From Donghicola mangrovi (GTDB lineage Bacteria; Pseudomonadota; Alphaproteobacteria; Rhodobacterales; Rhodobacteraceae), in the NCBI RefSeq assembly GCF_013377535.1, contig NZ_JABCJE010000001.1, positions 248,001 through 312,000 of the forward strand: a stretch of DNA of 64,000 nt, read 5' to 3'. The position numbers and the translations under genes are program-made. Shown here one piece after another: positions 31,365 to 39,344 of the stretch (positions are counted from its first letter, which is position 1; every line of letters starts with the position of its first letter). Under the pieces are notes generated by a model. That model worked only from the letters and a program-made list of their open reading frames with translations, did not search any database and was not told the DNA's origin.

Positions 31365-32530
31365 CACTGCGCTTCCATCAGCCGCGCCGTGATGCCGTCG
31401 AGCATGTTCAAACACATCTCCAGCTGCGCAATCTCGACATACTCGTCGGGCTTGTGCGCCTGCACGATGCTGCCGGGTCCGCAAACCACCACGTCCATGC
31501 CCAAAGACTGGAACAGCCCCCCTTCGGTGCCAAAGGCCACAACGTCCACGTCATTCGCCCCTATCAGGGCCAGCACCAGATCACGGGCGGCGTTGCGCTC
31601 CATCGGTTCCAGCCCCGCGACCTCTCCAATCGTTTCGGTCACCACATCCGCGTCGGGATGAACCTCTCGCATGGCGGGCAGCAGCACCTCGCCGACAAAT
31701 GCGCGCACTTCCTCGGTCACATAATCATAGTCCGAGGGCTGAACCGGCCGGAATTCCCACTCCACCATCGCCTTGCCGGGGATCACGTTGTGGGCCACGC
31801 CCCCATGCAGACCCCCGATGTTCAAAGTGGTCCAAGGCGGATCAAACCGCCCCCCATGAGGCGCGCGCATCTTCAATGCCTCGCGGACCTCCAGCAGGTG
31901 GCCAACGTAACGCACCGCATATTCGACCGCATTCACTCCGGCGTCAGGCGCGCTTCCGTGCCCCTCGAGACCGGTGAAATGGGTGGTGTATTCGCAGCAG
32001 CCCTTGTGCCCTTCGATCACGCGCATCTCGGTCGGCTCACCAATTACGGCGATAGATGGTTTTAGCGGATTATTCCGTAACAACCCCACCAAAGCCTGCG
32101 CCCCCAGACAGCCGGTTTCCTCGTCATAGGTAAAGGCAAAGTGCAGCGGCCGCTTCAGCGCCGACACATCCAGATCGGGCAACAGCGCGATACAGCAGGC
32201 AATGAACCCCTTCATATCGCAGGCGCCACGGCCATAGAGCCGCCCGTCCCGTTCGACCATCTCAAAGGGATCGCTGGACCAATCCTGATCCGCCACCGGC
32301 ACCACATCGGAATGGCCGGACAGCACAATGCCCCCGTCCACCTCGGGACCAAGGGTGGCCCACAGGTTCGCCTTGGCCCCCGTGGCATCATGCTGAAGGG
32401 TCACACGGGCCCCGACCTGAGTCAGAGCGTCCTGAAGATAGCCGATAATGTCGGCGTTCGAGTCAACCGAGATCGAGGGAAACCGGATCAGATCCGCCAA
32501 TATCGCTTGGGCGCGGGATAGCTTGTTCAT
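31364..32530 (-). CDS. argE: Acetylornithine deacetylase-type M20 amidohydrolase
   Basis: A 388-residue zinc amidohydrolase. The M20 metal site is visible: SGHSDVVPV (His and Asp), YGRGACDMKGF (bridging Asp), DEETGCLGA (catalytic Glu-Glu), VIGEPTEMRV, and a C-terminal CGPGSIVQAHKPDEYV (last His). The overall pattern fits ArgE, which removes acetate from N-acetylornithine. Because it is overlapped by doeA, it could instead act on N-acetyl-diaminobutyrate, a related substrate of ectoine breakdown; the sequence alone does not decide. Its start lies 68 bases inside doeA, implying tight coupling. Confidence 0.85.
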   Translation of the reverse strand: MNKLSRAQAILADLIRFPSISVDSNADIIGYLQDALTQVGARVTLQHDATGAKANLWATLGPEVDGGIVLSGHSDVVPVADQDWSSDPFEMVERDGRLYGRGACDMKGFIACCIALLPDLDVSALKRPLHFAFTYDEETGCLGAQALVGLLRNNPLKPSIAVIGEPTEMRVIEGHKGCCEYTTHFTGLEGHGSAPDAGVNAVEYAVRYVGHLLEVREALKMRAPHGGRFDPPWTTLNIGGLHGGVAHNVIPGKAMVEWEFRPVQPSDYDYVTEEVRAFVGEVLLPAMREVHPDADVVTETIGEVAGLEPMERNAARDLVLALIGANDVDVVAFGTEGGLFQSLGMDVVVCGPGSIVQAHKPDEYVEIAQLEMCLNMLDGITARLMEAQ

Positions 32531-33713
32531 TTGTCTTTACAAACAGTTGGCGCGGCTGGGTACAGAAACACTCTGCGGGGCCGCTATCGGTGATCAAAAT
32601 GGATTCGGTGATTTCCATCCCCCAGTCTTGCATCCACAAGCCCGGCATAAAATGGAAAGTCATTCCCGGTTGCAGGACGGTTTCGTCCTCGGCCCGCAGG
32701 CTGATGGTTCGTTCGCCCCAGTCCGGAGGGTAGCTCAGGCCGATGGGATATCCACACCGCTCGCCGCGTTTGATGCCCGCAGCCTCTAGGGGACCGGCCA
32801 ATGCATTGGCAATATCGCAGGCTCTGTTGCCCGCGCGGGCGGCGTCCAATCCGGCCTCTAGGCCCCCCACCAGCGCTGCCTCGGCCCGTTTGAAGGTATC
32901 ATCGGGCTGGCCCAGATAGATCGTCCGCGACAGGGGCGCGTGGTACCGGCGATAGCAGCCCGAAACCTCAAAGAACGTTGCCTCACCGTTGGCAAAGGGC
33001 CGTCCGTCCCATGTCAGATGGGGTGCGGCCGCATCGGTGCCCGAGGGCAGCAGCGGGACGATCGCGGGATAGTCCCCCCAGTGGCCATCGGCACCCAAGG
33101 CACCATCACGCAGCACCTCGGCCACGATCTCGTTCTTGGGAATACCGGCCACGACCCGCTCCCGCAGGCCGTTGATGATCTTGTCGGTGATCTTGGCCGC
33201 ACGGCGCATAAAGGTGATCTCTTCGCCGGATTTCACCGACCGCTGGCGGTTCACCAGCCCCGTCGCCTCCTCGAACGAGGCATCGGGCAGTTCGGCCACC
33301 AAGGTGATGTGCGCCTTGGCCGAGAAATAGTAGTTGTCCAGCTCCAGCCCGATGCGCGCCGATTCCAGACCCAGCTCGCGAAAGATGGCAGCCAGATCCT
33401 GCATCGGGTGGCGCACCAAGGACTGCACGTAGTTATCGCGGTAGCCGCGCACGTGGTCGTCCGCCATCCAGACCGTCCGCACCGCGCCATTGGCGTCCTG
33501 CCCGCGGCCCCACCAGATCGGATCCCCATCGGGGCGGACAATCACCCCCTGATGCACATAGAACGACCACCCGTCATAGGCCGTGATCCATGCCATGTTC
33601 GACGGATCGGTCACGAACAGCGCGTCCAGACCGGCCTTGTCCATCGCGGCCCTGACCAAAGCCAACCGGCGAGCATATTCAGCGGACGAGAACGGCAGTT
33701 CCAGAGCAGGCAT
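32463..33713 (-). CDS. doeA: Ectoine hydrolase-like M24 peptidase
   Basis: A 416-residue cytoplasmic protein of the M24 aminopeptidase P fold that matches DoeA/EutD, which opens the ectoine ring. Characteristic segments are VTDPSNMAWITAYDGWSFYV, WWGRGQDANGAVRTVWM and ELDNYYFSAKAH near the N-terminus, with the M24 domain from about 160 (FFEVSGCYRRYHAPLSRT; GYPIGLSYPPDWGE; GMTFHFMPG). The usual end of the family (about PRQLFVK) is followed by ~23 extra residues that overlap argE. AGGAGGG precedes ATG 33713. Other ectoine degradation genes are not in this window. Confidence 0.8.
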   Translation of the reverse strand: MPALELPFSSAEYARRLALVRAAMDKAGLDALFVTDPSNMAWITAYDGWSFYVHQGVIVRPDGDPIWWGRGQDANGAVRTVWMADDHVRGYRDNYVQSLVRHPMQDLAAIFRELGLESARIGLELDNYYFSAKAHITLVAELPDASFEEATGLVNRQRSVKSGEEITFMRRAAKITDKIINGLRERVVAGIPKNEIVAEVLRDGALGADGHWGDYPAIVPLLPSGTDAAAPHLTWDGRPFANGEATFFEVSGCYRRYHAPLSRTIYLGQPDDTFKRAEAALVGGLEAGLDAARAGNRACDIANALAGPLEAAGIKRGERCGYPIGLSYPPDWGERTISLRAEDETVLQPGMTFHFMPGLWMQDWGMEITESILITDSGPAECFCTQPRQLFVKTNEQAIPRPSDIGGSDPVSLDLG

Positions 33714-34111
33714 AGCGACCCTCCTGTGCGATGTGCTTGGGGCCAGCCTGTCGCAAAAGGGTCATGTCTGTCCCGTTAAAAGCGACGAAGGACGTCGCGA
33801 ACAGCCCCCGCCCGATTAGCAGATTCCCCGTACGCCGTGATCTTTGGGAGGTCTGTTAGCGATATCGCCTGTAAGAATTGGGAAACCGTGACAACGAATG
33901 TGCATTTTCCGTGCACACCACATTTCCTGTTCAGGTCGCATTTATAGTCCATTTGGTCGGCTTCCATACAGCATATCAATCGTTTGAACTGACTTCATTA
34001 AAGAAGGATCATTTGAGCCTACGACGCTGTTGCAAGACTCGACTGCACGCGTTTTAGTCAAAGGCGAAAAAGCGCAGCACCAAAAAGCTGCCGGTAAACA
34101 GGGAGCCAGTT
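33714..34111. other. Divergent intergenic region between doeA and the polyamine-type ABC genes
   Basis: About 400 bases with no credible protein gene. It holds the doeA ribosome-binding site, a 19-bp dyad TGTGCA-N7-TGCACA at 33899-33917, AT-rich DNA near 33940-34010, and GGGAG just before the TTG start at 34112. The short frame at 33776-33979 has no support. Confidence 0.55.
33899..33917. promoter_or_regulatory. Inverted repeat TGTGCA-N7-TGCACA
   Basis: A perfect 6-7-6 dyad about midway between doeA and the ABC transporter genes. It has the form of an operator for a dimeric regulator, but no regulator gene is adjacent. Confidence 0.4.
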
Positions 34112-35212
34112 TTGGCGCAGACATATTCAAACGATGCGTTCGTTGCCTTCGAACGCGTGCAAAAGAGTTATGATGGCGAAACTCTGGTCGTCAAAGATTT
34201 GAACCTGACGATGCCCAAGGGCGAGTTTCTGACTATGCTCGGGCCGTCGGGTTCGGGCAAGACGACTTGCCTCATGATGCTTGCCGGTTTCGAAACAGCG
34301 ACCCACGGCGAGATCAAGCTTGGCGGCAAGCCCATCAACAACATCCCGCCCCACAAGCGCGGCATCGGGATGGTCTTTCAGAACTACGCCCTGTTCCCCC
34401 ACATGACCGTGGCCGAGAACTTGGCCTTCCCGCTCGAAGTCCGCAAAATGGGCAAGTCCGAGCGTGAAGCCAAGGTCAAGCGCGCGCTGGACATGGTGCA
34501 GATGGGTGCCTTTGGTGGCCGCCGTCCTGCGCAGCTTTCGGGCGGTCAGCAGCAGCGTATCGCTCTGGCCCGAGCACTGGTGTTCGAACCCGAGCTGGTT
34601 CTGATGGACGAGCCGCTTGGCGCGCTCGACAAACAGCTGCGCGAACACATGCAGTTCGAAATCACCCGCATCGCGCACAATCTGGGCATCACCACCGTTT
34701 ACGTGACCCACGACCAGACCGAAGCGCTTACCATGTCGGACCGCGTTGCCGTATTCAACGACGGCCGCATCCAGCAGCTGGCTCCACCGGACGAGCTGTA
34801 CGAAGCACCCCAGAACAGCTTCGTCGCGCAGTTCATCGGCGAGAACAACACCATCGAGGGCGTCGTCCAGCAGATCAGCGGCAACCGCGCTGTGGTCCGT
34901 CTGGACAGCGGCGAGGTCATCGACTGCCGCCCCGTGAACGTCTCCAAGGTGGGCGAGCGCACCAAGGTCTCGATCCGTCCCGAGCGCGTAGAAATCGACA
35001 AGAACCGTCTGCACCCCGATGCACACACCCTCAAGGCCGAAGTGCTGGAGTTCGTCTACATGGGCGACATCTTCCGCACCCGCCTGCGTGTGGCCGGTAC
35101 CGACGACTTTGTCATCAAAACCCGTAACGCCCCTGACCAGCGGCGCCTGCAACCCGGCGAGATGATCGACATCGGCTGGCTGGCAGACGACTGCAGAGCC
35201 CTAGACGCATAA
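34112..35212 (+). CDS. Polyamine-type ABC transporter ATP-binding protein (PotA-like)
   Basis: A 366-residue ATPase of the spermidine/putrescine importer family. Walker A is GPSGSGKTT, Q-loop MVFQNYALFPHMTV, signature LSGGQQQRIALARAL, Walker B LVLMDEPLGALD, and H-loop YVTHDQTEAL. The C-terminal TOBE region follows from about 290. The start is TTG 34112, with GGGAG 7 bases upstream and no earlier ATG in frame. A GC hairpin (35236-35260) lies between it and the receptor gene. The substrate, probably a polyamine or similar cation, is inferred from family only. Confidence 0.92.
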   Translation: MAQTYSNDAFVAFERVQKSYDGETLVVKDLNLTMPKGEFLTMLGPSGSGKTTCLMMLAGFETATHGEIKLGGKPINNIPPHKRGIGMVFQNYALFPHMTVAENLAFPLEVRKMGKSEREAKVKRALDMVQMGAFGGRRPAQLSGGQQQRIALARALVFEPELVLMDEPLGALDKQLREHMQFEITRIAHNLGITTVYVTHDQTEALTMSDRVAVFNDGRIQQLAPPDELYEAPQNSFVAQFIGENNTIEGVVQQISGNRAVVRLDSGEVIDCRPVNVSKVGERTKVSIRPERVEIDKNRLHPDAHTLKAEVLEFVYMGDIFRTRLRVAGTDDFVIKTRNAPDQRRLQPGEMIDIGWLADDCRALDA

Positions 35213-35235
35213 AAATTCGGCGTTACACTCAGAAT

Positions 35236-35260
35236 ACCGCGCCGACCACAACGGCGCGGT
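35236..35260 (+). other. Intergenic hairpin between the ATPase and receptor genes
   Basis: ACCGCGCC (35236-35243) pairs with GGCGCGGT (35253-35260) around a 9-base loop. It has no T run, so it may be an mRNA-stabilising or partial stop element; a separate promoter for the receptor gene may follow. Confidence 0.5.
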
Positions 35261-35360
35261 GGCCCCGCAGCCGAAGTGGTATGCGCGGCAAGGAACCGCA
35301 GGCCTGCCCCGGGGTCGGGTTCCAGAACAATCCAACCGGGCGACACATAGGGAGTAACAC

Positions 35361-36473
35361 ATGAAACTCACCAAGATGATGATGACCACCACGGCGCTGA
35401 CCCTTGCCGCTGGTGCTGCGTTTGCCGAGAGCCACGGCTCGATGGCAGGCGAAATGACTGTTGTTTCCTGGGGTGGTGCATATCAGAACAGCCAGGTCAA
35501 AGCGTACATCGAGCCCTATCAGGCGATGAACGATGGCCTCAAGGTGATCACCGACGAAAGCTCGGCAGAAGCCGTGACCAAGCTGCGCGCAATGGCAGAA
35601 GCCGGCAACATCACCTGGGATGTGGTGGACGTTGTGGCTGCTGACGCGATGCGTCTGTGCGACGAAGGCCTGGCCATGGAAATCGATCCCGATACCATGC
35701 TGGCAGACGCGCCCGACGGCACCAAAGCGGCTGACGACTTCGGCGACCTGATGGTCAGCTCGTGCTTCGTGCCCCAGATCGTGTACTCGACCACCTTCGG
35801 CTACCGCACCGACCTGCTGCCCGAAGCGCCGACCAGCGTTTGCGACATCTTCGACACCGAGAAGTTCCCCGGCAAGCGTTCGCTGGAAAAGCGTCCGATC
35901 GGCAACATGGAGTGGGCTCTGATCTGTGACGGCGTCGCCATCGACGACGTTTACACCACCCTCGAGACCCCCGAAGGCGTTGCTCAGGCGTTCGCCAAGC
36001 TCGACACCATCAAGGACAACGTTGTCTGGTGGTCGGCCGGCGCCGAAACCCCGCAGCTGCTGGCTGACGGCGAAGTCACCATCGGTTCGACCTATAACGG
36101 TCGTCTGTTCTCGGCAATCGCCGAGCAGGGCCAGCCCATCGGCATGCTCTGGGATTGGCAGATGTTCGACCTTGACGGTTGGATCATCCCCGCGAACCTG
36201 CCCGCAGAGCGTCAGGCTCGCGCGCTGGACTTCCTGAAGTTCGCAACCGACACCCAGCGTCTGGCGGATCAGGCCAAGTTCATCTCGTACGGCCCCGCAC
36301 GCGCATCGTCGGCTCCGCTGGTTGGCAAGCACGCCGAACTGGGCATCGAAATGGCGCCGCACATGCCGACCGATCCCAACAACGCCAAGAACACCTTCCT
36401 GTTCAACTACGACTGGTGGGCAAGCTACCGTGACGACCTGGACGCACAGTTCCAGGCATGGCTACTGAAGTAA
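35361..36473 (+). CDS. Polyamine-type ABC transporter substrate-binding protein (PotD-like)
   Basis: A 370-residue periplasmic receptor of the type-II binding-protein fold. The signal peptide ends AGAAFA before ESHGS. Recognisable parts are MTVVSWGGAYQNSQV, VVDVVAADAMRLCDEG, YSTTFGYRTD and GSTYNGRLFSAI with LDGWIIPANLP. It is the second of four importer genes; a perfect 9-bp hairpin (36486-36508) lies just after its stop, which in such operons often protects the receptor mRNA. The ligand is not readable from sequence. Confidence 0.9.
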   Translation: MKLTKMMMTTTALTLAAGAAFAESHGSMAGEMTVVSWGGAYQNSQVKAYIEPYQAMNDGLKVITDESSAEAVTKLRAMAEAGNITWDVVDVVAADAMRLCDEGLAMEIDPDTMLADAPDGTKAADDFGDLMVSSCFVPQIVYSTTFGYRTDLLPEAPTSVCDIFDTEKFPGKRSLEKRPIGNMEWALICDGVAIDDVYTTLETPEGVAQAFAKLDTIKDNVVWWSAGAETPQLLADGEVTIGSTYNGRLFSAIAEQGQPIGMLWDWQMFDLDGWIIPANLPAERQARALDFLKFATDTQRLADQAKFISYGPARASSAPLVGKHAELGIEMAPHMPTDPNNAKNTFLFNYDWWASYRDDLDAQFQAWLLK

Positions 36474-36485
36474 TCTTCGCACCCG

Positions 36486-36508
36486 GAGAGGGGGCTCGTC
36501 CCCCTCTC
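36486..36508 (+). other. Stable hairpin between the receptor and permease genes
   Basis: GAGAGGGGG (36486-36494) pairs perfectly with CCCCCTCTC (36500-36508) around CTCGT. The tract after it has only a short T run further on. It probably stabilises the receptor transcript or reduces read-through to the permeases. Confidence 0.65.
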
Positions 36509-36621
36509 TACCCCTGCTTTTCCGACAGACGAAGTTCTTGCGCCAAGCCCGCTGACGGGCTTTGCCCAACAACTTTTCAAGACGCCGGTTAACCGGCGCA
36601 GACCTTTCAACAGGGATACAC

Positions 36622-37896
36622 ATGGCTGAAACATCGACGAATGGCCCGATGCTGGCCGCCGACGGCACGCCTCTCAAGCAAAGTCTTGCAAAAGCATTGA
36701 AGCGGCAAAAGCGGATGGCTCTGCTGCTGATCGCACCTCTTCTGATTTTTGTGCTAGTTTCGTTTATCATGCCCATCGGCTCGATGCTGATGCGCTCGGT
36801 CCAGAATACGGCGGGCACCGACTACGTCCCCGATATCCTGCCGAACGTCGTCGTCGCGCTCGAGGATTGGGACCCCGCCACCGGCGAGCTGCCCTCCGAA
36901 GCCGCGTTCAAGGCGATGGCCATCGACTTTGCCGCTGCATTCGAAAACAAACAGCACACCCAGCTGGGGCGCCGTTTCAACTATGAAACCCCCGGCATGT
37001 CGTCGCTGTTCCGTAAATCGGGTCGCCCGATTTCGCGCCTCAAGATCGATCAGGTCACCGACTTCAAATCCGAGCTGATCGGCATGGATAAAGACTGGGG
37101 CAAGATCGAATACTGGGCCACCATCAAGGCGAACTCGGGCTATTACACTGCCAGCTACTACATGGCCGCCTTTGACGCCGAGCGTACCTTGGACGGCGTC
37201 CAGATGAAGGAGCCCGACCAGCGCATCTACCAGAAGCTGATGATCCGGACCCTGTGGCTGAGCGCGCTGATCACCCTGTGTACGCTGGCTGTGGGCTACC
37301 CCGTGGCATGGCTGCTGGCGGACCTGCCGCTGCGCACCTCGAACCTGCTGATGATCCTTGTTCTGCTGCCCTTCTGGACCTCGCTGCTGGTGCGGACGTC
37401 GGCATGGAAAATCCTGCTGCAAGAGCAGGGCGTCATCAACGATATCTGGGTCGCCATCGGCTTTACCGAGCGTCTGAGCCTAATCAACAACCAGCTTGGC
37501 GTGGTGATCGCGATGACCCACATCCTGCTGCCCTTTATGATCCTGCCGCTGTATTCTGTGATGAAGACCATCCCGCCGTCGTACCTGCGCGCCGCGAAAT
37601 CTCTGGGGGCCGATAACACCACCGCGTTCCTGCGGGTGTACTTCCCCCAGACCCTGCCAGGCATCGGCGCGGGCGCCCTGCTGACCTTTATTCTGGCGGT
37701 TGGCTACTTCATCACCCCCGAGCTGGTGGGTGGCGCAGACGGTACCTTTATCTCGAACCGCATCTACTTCCAGTTCTCGTCCATGGGTAACTGGGGTCTG
37801 GCCGCCGCACTGGGCACGATCATGCTGCTGATCGTTCTGCTGCTGTACTACGTCTACGACAAGCTCGTCGGCATCGATAACGTGAAGCTGGGGTAA
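36622..37896 (+). CDS. Polyamine-type ABC transporter permease (PotB-like)
   Basis: A 424-residue inner-membrane subunit. The first hydrophobic helix (MALLLIAPLLIFVLVSFIMP) is followed by an unusually long ~150-residue periplasmic insert (about 60-200). Five further helices follow, with the EAA-type contact loop SYLRAAKSLGADNTTAFLRV near residue 325. Long first loops occur in related Rhodobacterales permeases. ATG 36622 is preferred over an in-frame start at 36562, with CAGGGA upstream. It is followed 6 bases later by the second permease gene. Confidence 0.9.
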   Translation: MAETSTNGPMLAADGTPLKQSLAKALKRQKRMALLLIAPLLIFVLVSFIMPIGSMLMRSVQNTAGTDYVPDILPNVVVALEDWDPATGELPSEAAFKAMAIDFAAAFENKQHTQLGRRFNYETPGMSSLFRKSGRPISRLKIDQVTDFKSELIGMDKDWGKIEYWATIKANSGYYTASYYMAAFDAERTLDGVQMKEPDQRIYQKLMIRTLWLSALITLCTLAVGYPVAWLLADLPLRTSNLLMILVLLPFWTSLLVRTSAWKILLQEQGVINDIWVAIGFTERLSLINNQLGVVIAMTHILLPFMILPLYSVMKTIPPSYLRAAKSLGADNTTAFLRVYFPQTLPGIGAGALLTFILAVGYFITPELVGGADGTFISNRIYFQFSSMGNWGLAAALGTIMLLIVLLLYYVYDKLVGIDNVKLG

Positions 37897-37902
37897 TCAA
37901 TC

Positions 37903-38769
37903 ATGGCAACCACACTCCCTCCTTATGCGACGACGGGTCAGAAAATCTGGTACTACGCGTTCCGGGTGTTCTGCGGGCTGGTCTTTTTCTACCTGATCTT
38001 CCCGATCCTGATCGTGATCCCGCTCAGCTTTAACGCGCAGGACTTCTTTACCTTTACGCCGGAAATGCTGCGTCTGGACCCTGCGGGATATTCGCTGAAA
38101 CACTACCGCGATTTCCTTGGGGCGAACGGGGATTACAGCTGGCTGCAAGCGTTCAGCAACTCGCTGATCATCGCGCCTGCGGCGACGCTGCTGTCGGTCA
38201 GCCTTGGCACCTTGGCCGCCATCGGCCTGAGCCAACCGCACGTCCCCTACAAGCGTCAGATCATGGCGCTGCTGATCTCGCCGATGATCGTTCCACTGAT
38301 CATAACCTCGGCCGGTATGTTCTTCTTCTACTCGAGCGTCAGCCTGCAGGGCACCTTGGCCGGTGTTATTCTGGCCCACGCTGCACTGGGCATTCCGTTC
38401 GTGATCATCACCGTCACCGCAACGCTCAGCAGCTTTGACCGCAGCCTGACCCGCGCGGCGGCGAACATGGGGGCGGACCCTGTGACCACCTTCTTCAAGG
38501 TGCAGATGCCGCTGATCCTGCCCGGCGTGATTTCGGGTGGCCTGTTCGCCTTTATCACCTCGTTCGACGAAGTTGTTGTGGTGCTGCTGGTGGGTTCGGC
38601 CGGTCAGAAGACCCTGCCGTGGCAGATGTTCATCGGCCTGCGCGAACAGATCTCGCCGACCATTCTGGCGGTGGCGACCATTCTGGTTGTGATCTCGATC
38701 GCGCTGCTGACCACCGTGGAAATGCTCCGTCGCCGCAGCGAGAAACTGCGCGGCATGAGCCCGGGCTAA
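37903..38769 (+). CDS. Polyamine-type ABC transporter permease (PotC-like)
   Basis: A 288-residue inner-membrane subunit with six hydrophobic helices and the EAA loop LTRAAANMGADPVTTFFKVQMP. It pairs with the preceding permease to form the channel of the importer. A long stem (38796-38822) follows the stop, so the transcript probably ends there. Confidence 0.93.
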   Translation: MATTLPPYATTGQKIWYYAFRVFCGLVFFYLIFPILIVIPLSFNAQDFFTFTPEMLRLDPAGYSLKHYRDFLGANGDYSWLQAFSNSLIIAPAATLLSVSLGTLAAIGLSQPHVPYKRQIMALLISPMIVPLIITSAGMFFFYSSVSLQGTLAGVILAHAALGIPFVIITVTATLSSFDRSLTRAAANMGADPVTTFFKVQMPLILPGVISGGLFAFITSFDEVVVVLLVGSAGQKTLPWQMFIGLREQISPTILAVATILVVISIALLTTVEMLRRRSEKLRGMSPG

Positions 38770-38795
38770 GGCCCCGCGCATCACCGGAAATGCCA

Positions 38796-38822
38796 AAGGG
38801 CGCCCCGATCAAGGGCGCCCTT
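38796..38822 (+). terminator. Terminator-like hairpin after the polyamine-type importer
   Basis: AAGGGCGCC (38796-38804) pairs with GGCGCCCTT (38814-38822). The stem is strong, but only two T follow, so efficiency is uncertain. It also faces the convergent hemP gene. Confidence 0.6.
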
Positions 38823-38842
38823 CCTACGTTCAGTGAGCGGAA

Positions 38843-39013
38843 TTATTTGGTCAGGATCAGTTTCCCCTGACGGGTGATCCGCAGGGTATAGATCTGGTCC
38901 CCCAGTTGGATCAGCGCCTGCGCGCCGCCTGCGGTCAGCTCCTCGGCGATGTGCAGGGGCAGTTCGGGGGAATGCGGGCTGGCGGTGCGGAACGTCGAGG
39001 TCATCATGTTCAT
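38843..39013 (-). CDS. hemP: Hemin uptake protein HemP
   Basis: A 56-residue protein ending LGDQIYTLRITRQGKLILTK, the HemP signature. HemP proteins are tied to heme and iron uptake and to regulation of heme genes. ATG 39013 has AAGGA about 7 bases upstream, while the open frame runs further without support. It follows the 47-residue ORF at 39042-39185 on the same strand, 28 bases away. No heme receptor or hmu transport genes are in the window. Confidence 0.85.
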   Translation of the reverse strand: MNMMTSTFRTASPHSPELPLHIAEELTAGGAQALIQLGDQIYTLRITRQGKLILTK

Positions 39014-39041
39014 TGGAAATATCCTTGCGGTGCGCGCGGCA

Positions 39042-39185
39042 TCAGAAGTCGCGGATTTCGATGTGGTCCAGCAAGCGCTCGGCACTCAGGTCCACCGGCC
39101 ACGGCAACTCGGCAAGAATGGCGCGCAAAACAGAGGCGCGGGTATCACGGTCCTGAACGGGGGCGGCCTTGGGCGGTTGGGTCAT
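39042..39185 (-). CDS. Putative 47-residue protein upstream of hemP
   Basis: A short frame starting MTQPPKAAPVQDRDTRASV and ending LLDHIEIRDF, with AGGA 8 bases before its ATG. It has no recognised domain; the second half looks like an amphipathic helix (LPWPVDLSAERLLDHIEI). It sits between a block of palindromes (39227-39270) and hemP, so it could be the first gene of an iron-regulated unit or a leader ORF. It is below usual gene-calling length limits; no homologue could be checked. Confidence 0.5.
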   Translation of the reverse strand: MTQPPKAAPVQDRDTRASVLRAILAELPWPVDLSAERLLDHIEIRDF

Positions 39186-39226
39186 TGTGGGTGTCCTGAT
39201 TGACTTGTGCGCTGGCTGACCCGATT

Positions 39227-39248
39227 CAGGTTGGCTGAGTTAAACCTG
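39227..39248. promoter_or_regulatory. Inverted repeat CAGGTT-N10-AACCTG
   Basis: A perfect 6-10-6 dyad about 40 bases before the 47-residue ORF/hemP unit. It overlaps the next palindrome by two bases. Confidence 0.5.
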
Positions 39249-39270
39249 ACTATTTTTGTCGTATTAGTCA
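39247..39270. promoter_or_regulatory. Inverted repeat TGACTA-N12-TAGTCA
   Basis: A perfect 6-12-6 dyad upstream of the 47-residue ORF and hemP, in AT-rich DNA that also contains a TTGACT hexamer on the minus strand. It may be the operator of an iron- or heme-responsive regulator. Confidence 0.5.
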
Positions 39271-39290
39271 ATCCCCCTGAACACCCAAAC

Positions 39291-39315
39291 AAAAAGACCC
39301 GCCAATGACGGCGGG
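39291..39315 (-). terminator. Rho-independent terminator after the peroxiredoxin gene
   Basis: On the minus strand GGCGGG pairs with CCCGCC, with the loop at 39304-39309, followed by TCTTTTT. It separates the peroxiredoxin gene from the hemP region. Confidence 0.8.
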
Positions 39316-39344
39316 CCTTTGGTCATTTCGCGGGCATCAGCCAA

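Noticed and set aside
31364-32530. Calling the M20 enzyme DoeB outright
   Set aside because: Classic DoeB belongs to the aspartoacylase-like family, and the sequence fits ArgE well; context alone is not enough.
33776-33979. A short minus-strand ORF in the doeA-ABC intergenic region
   Set aside because: No ribosome-binding site or protein-like features, and it overlaps the operator-like dyad.
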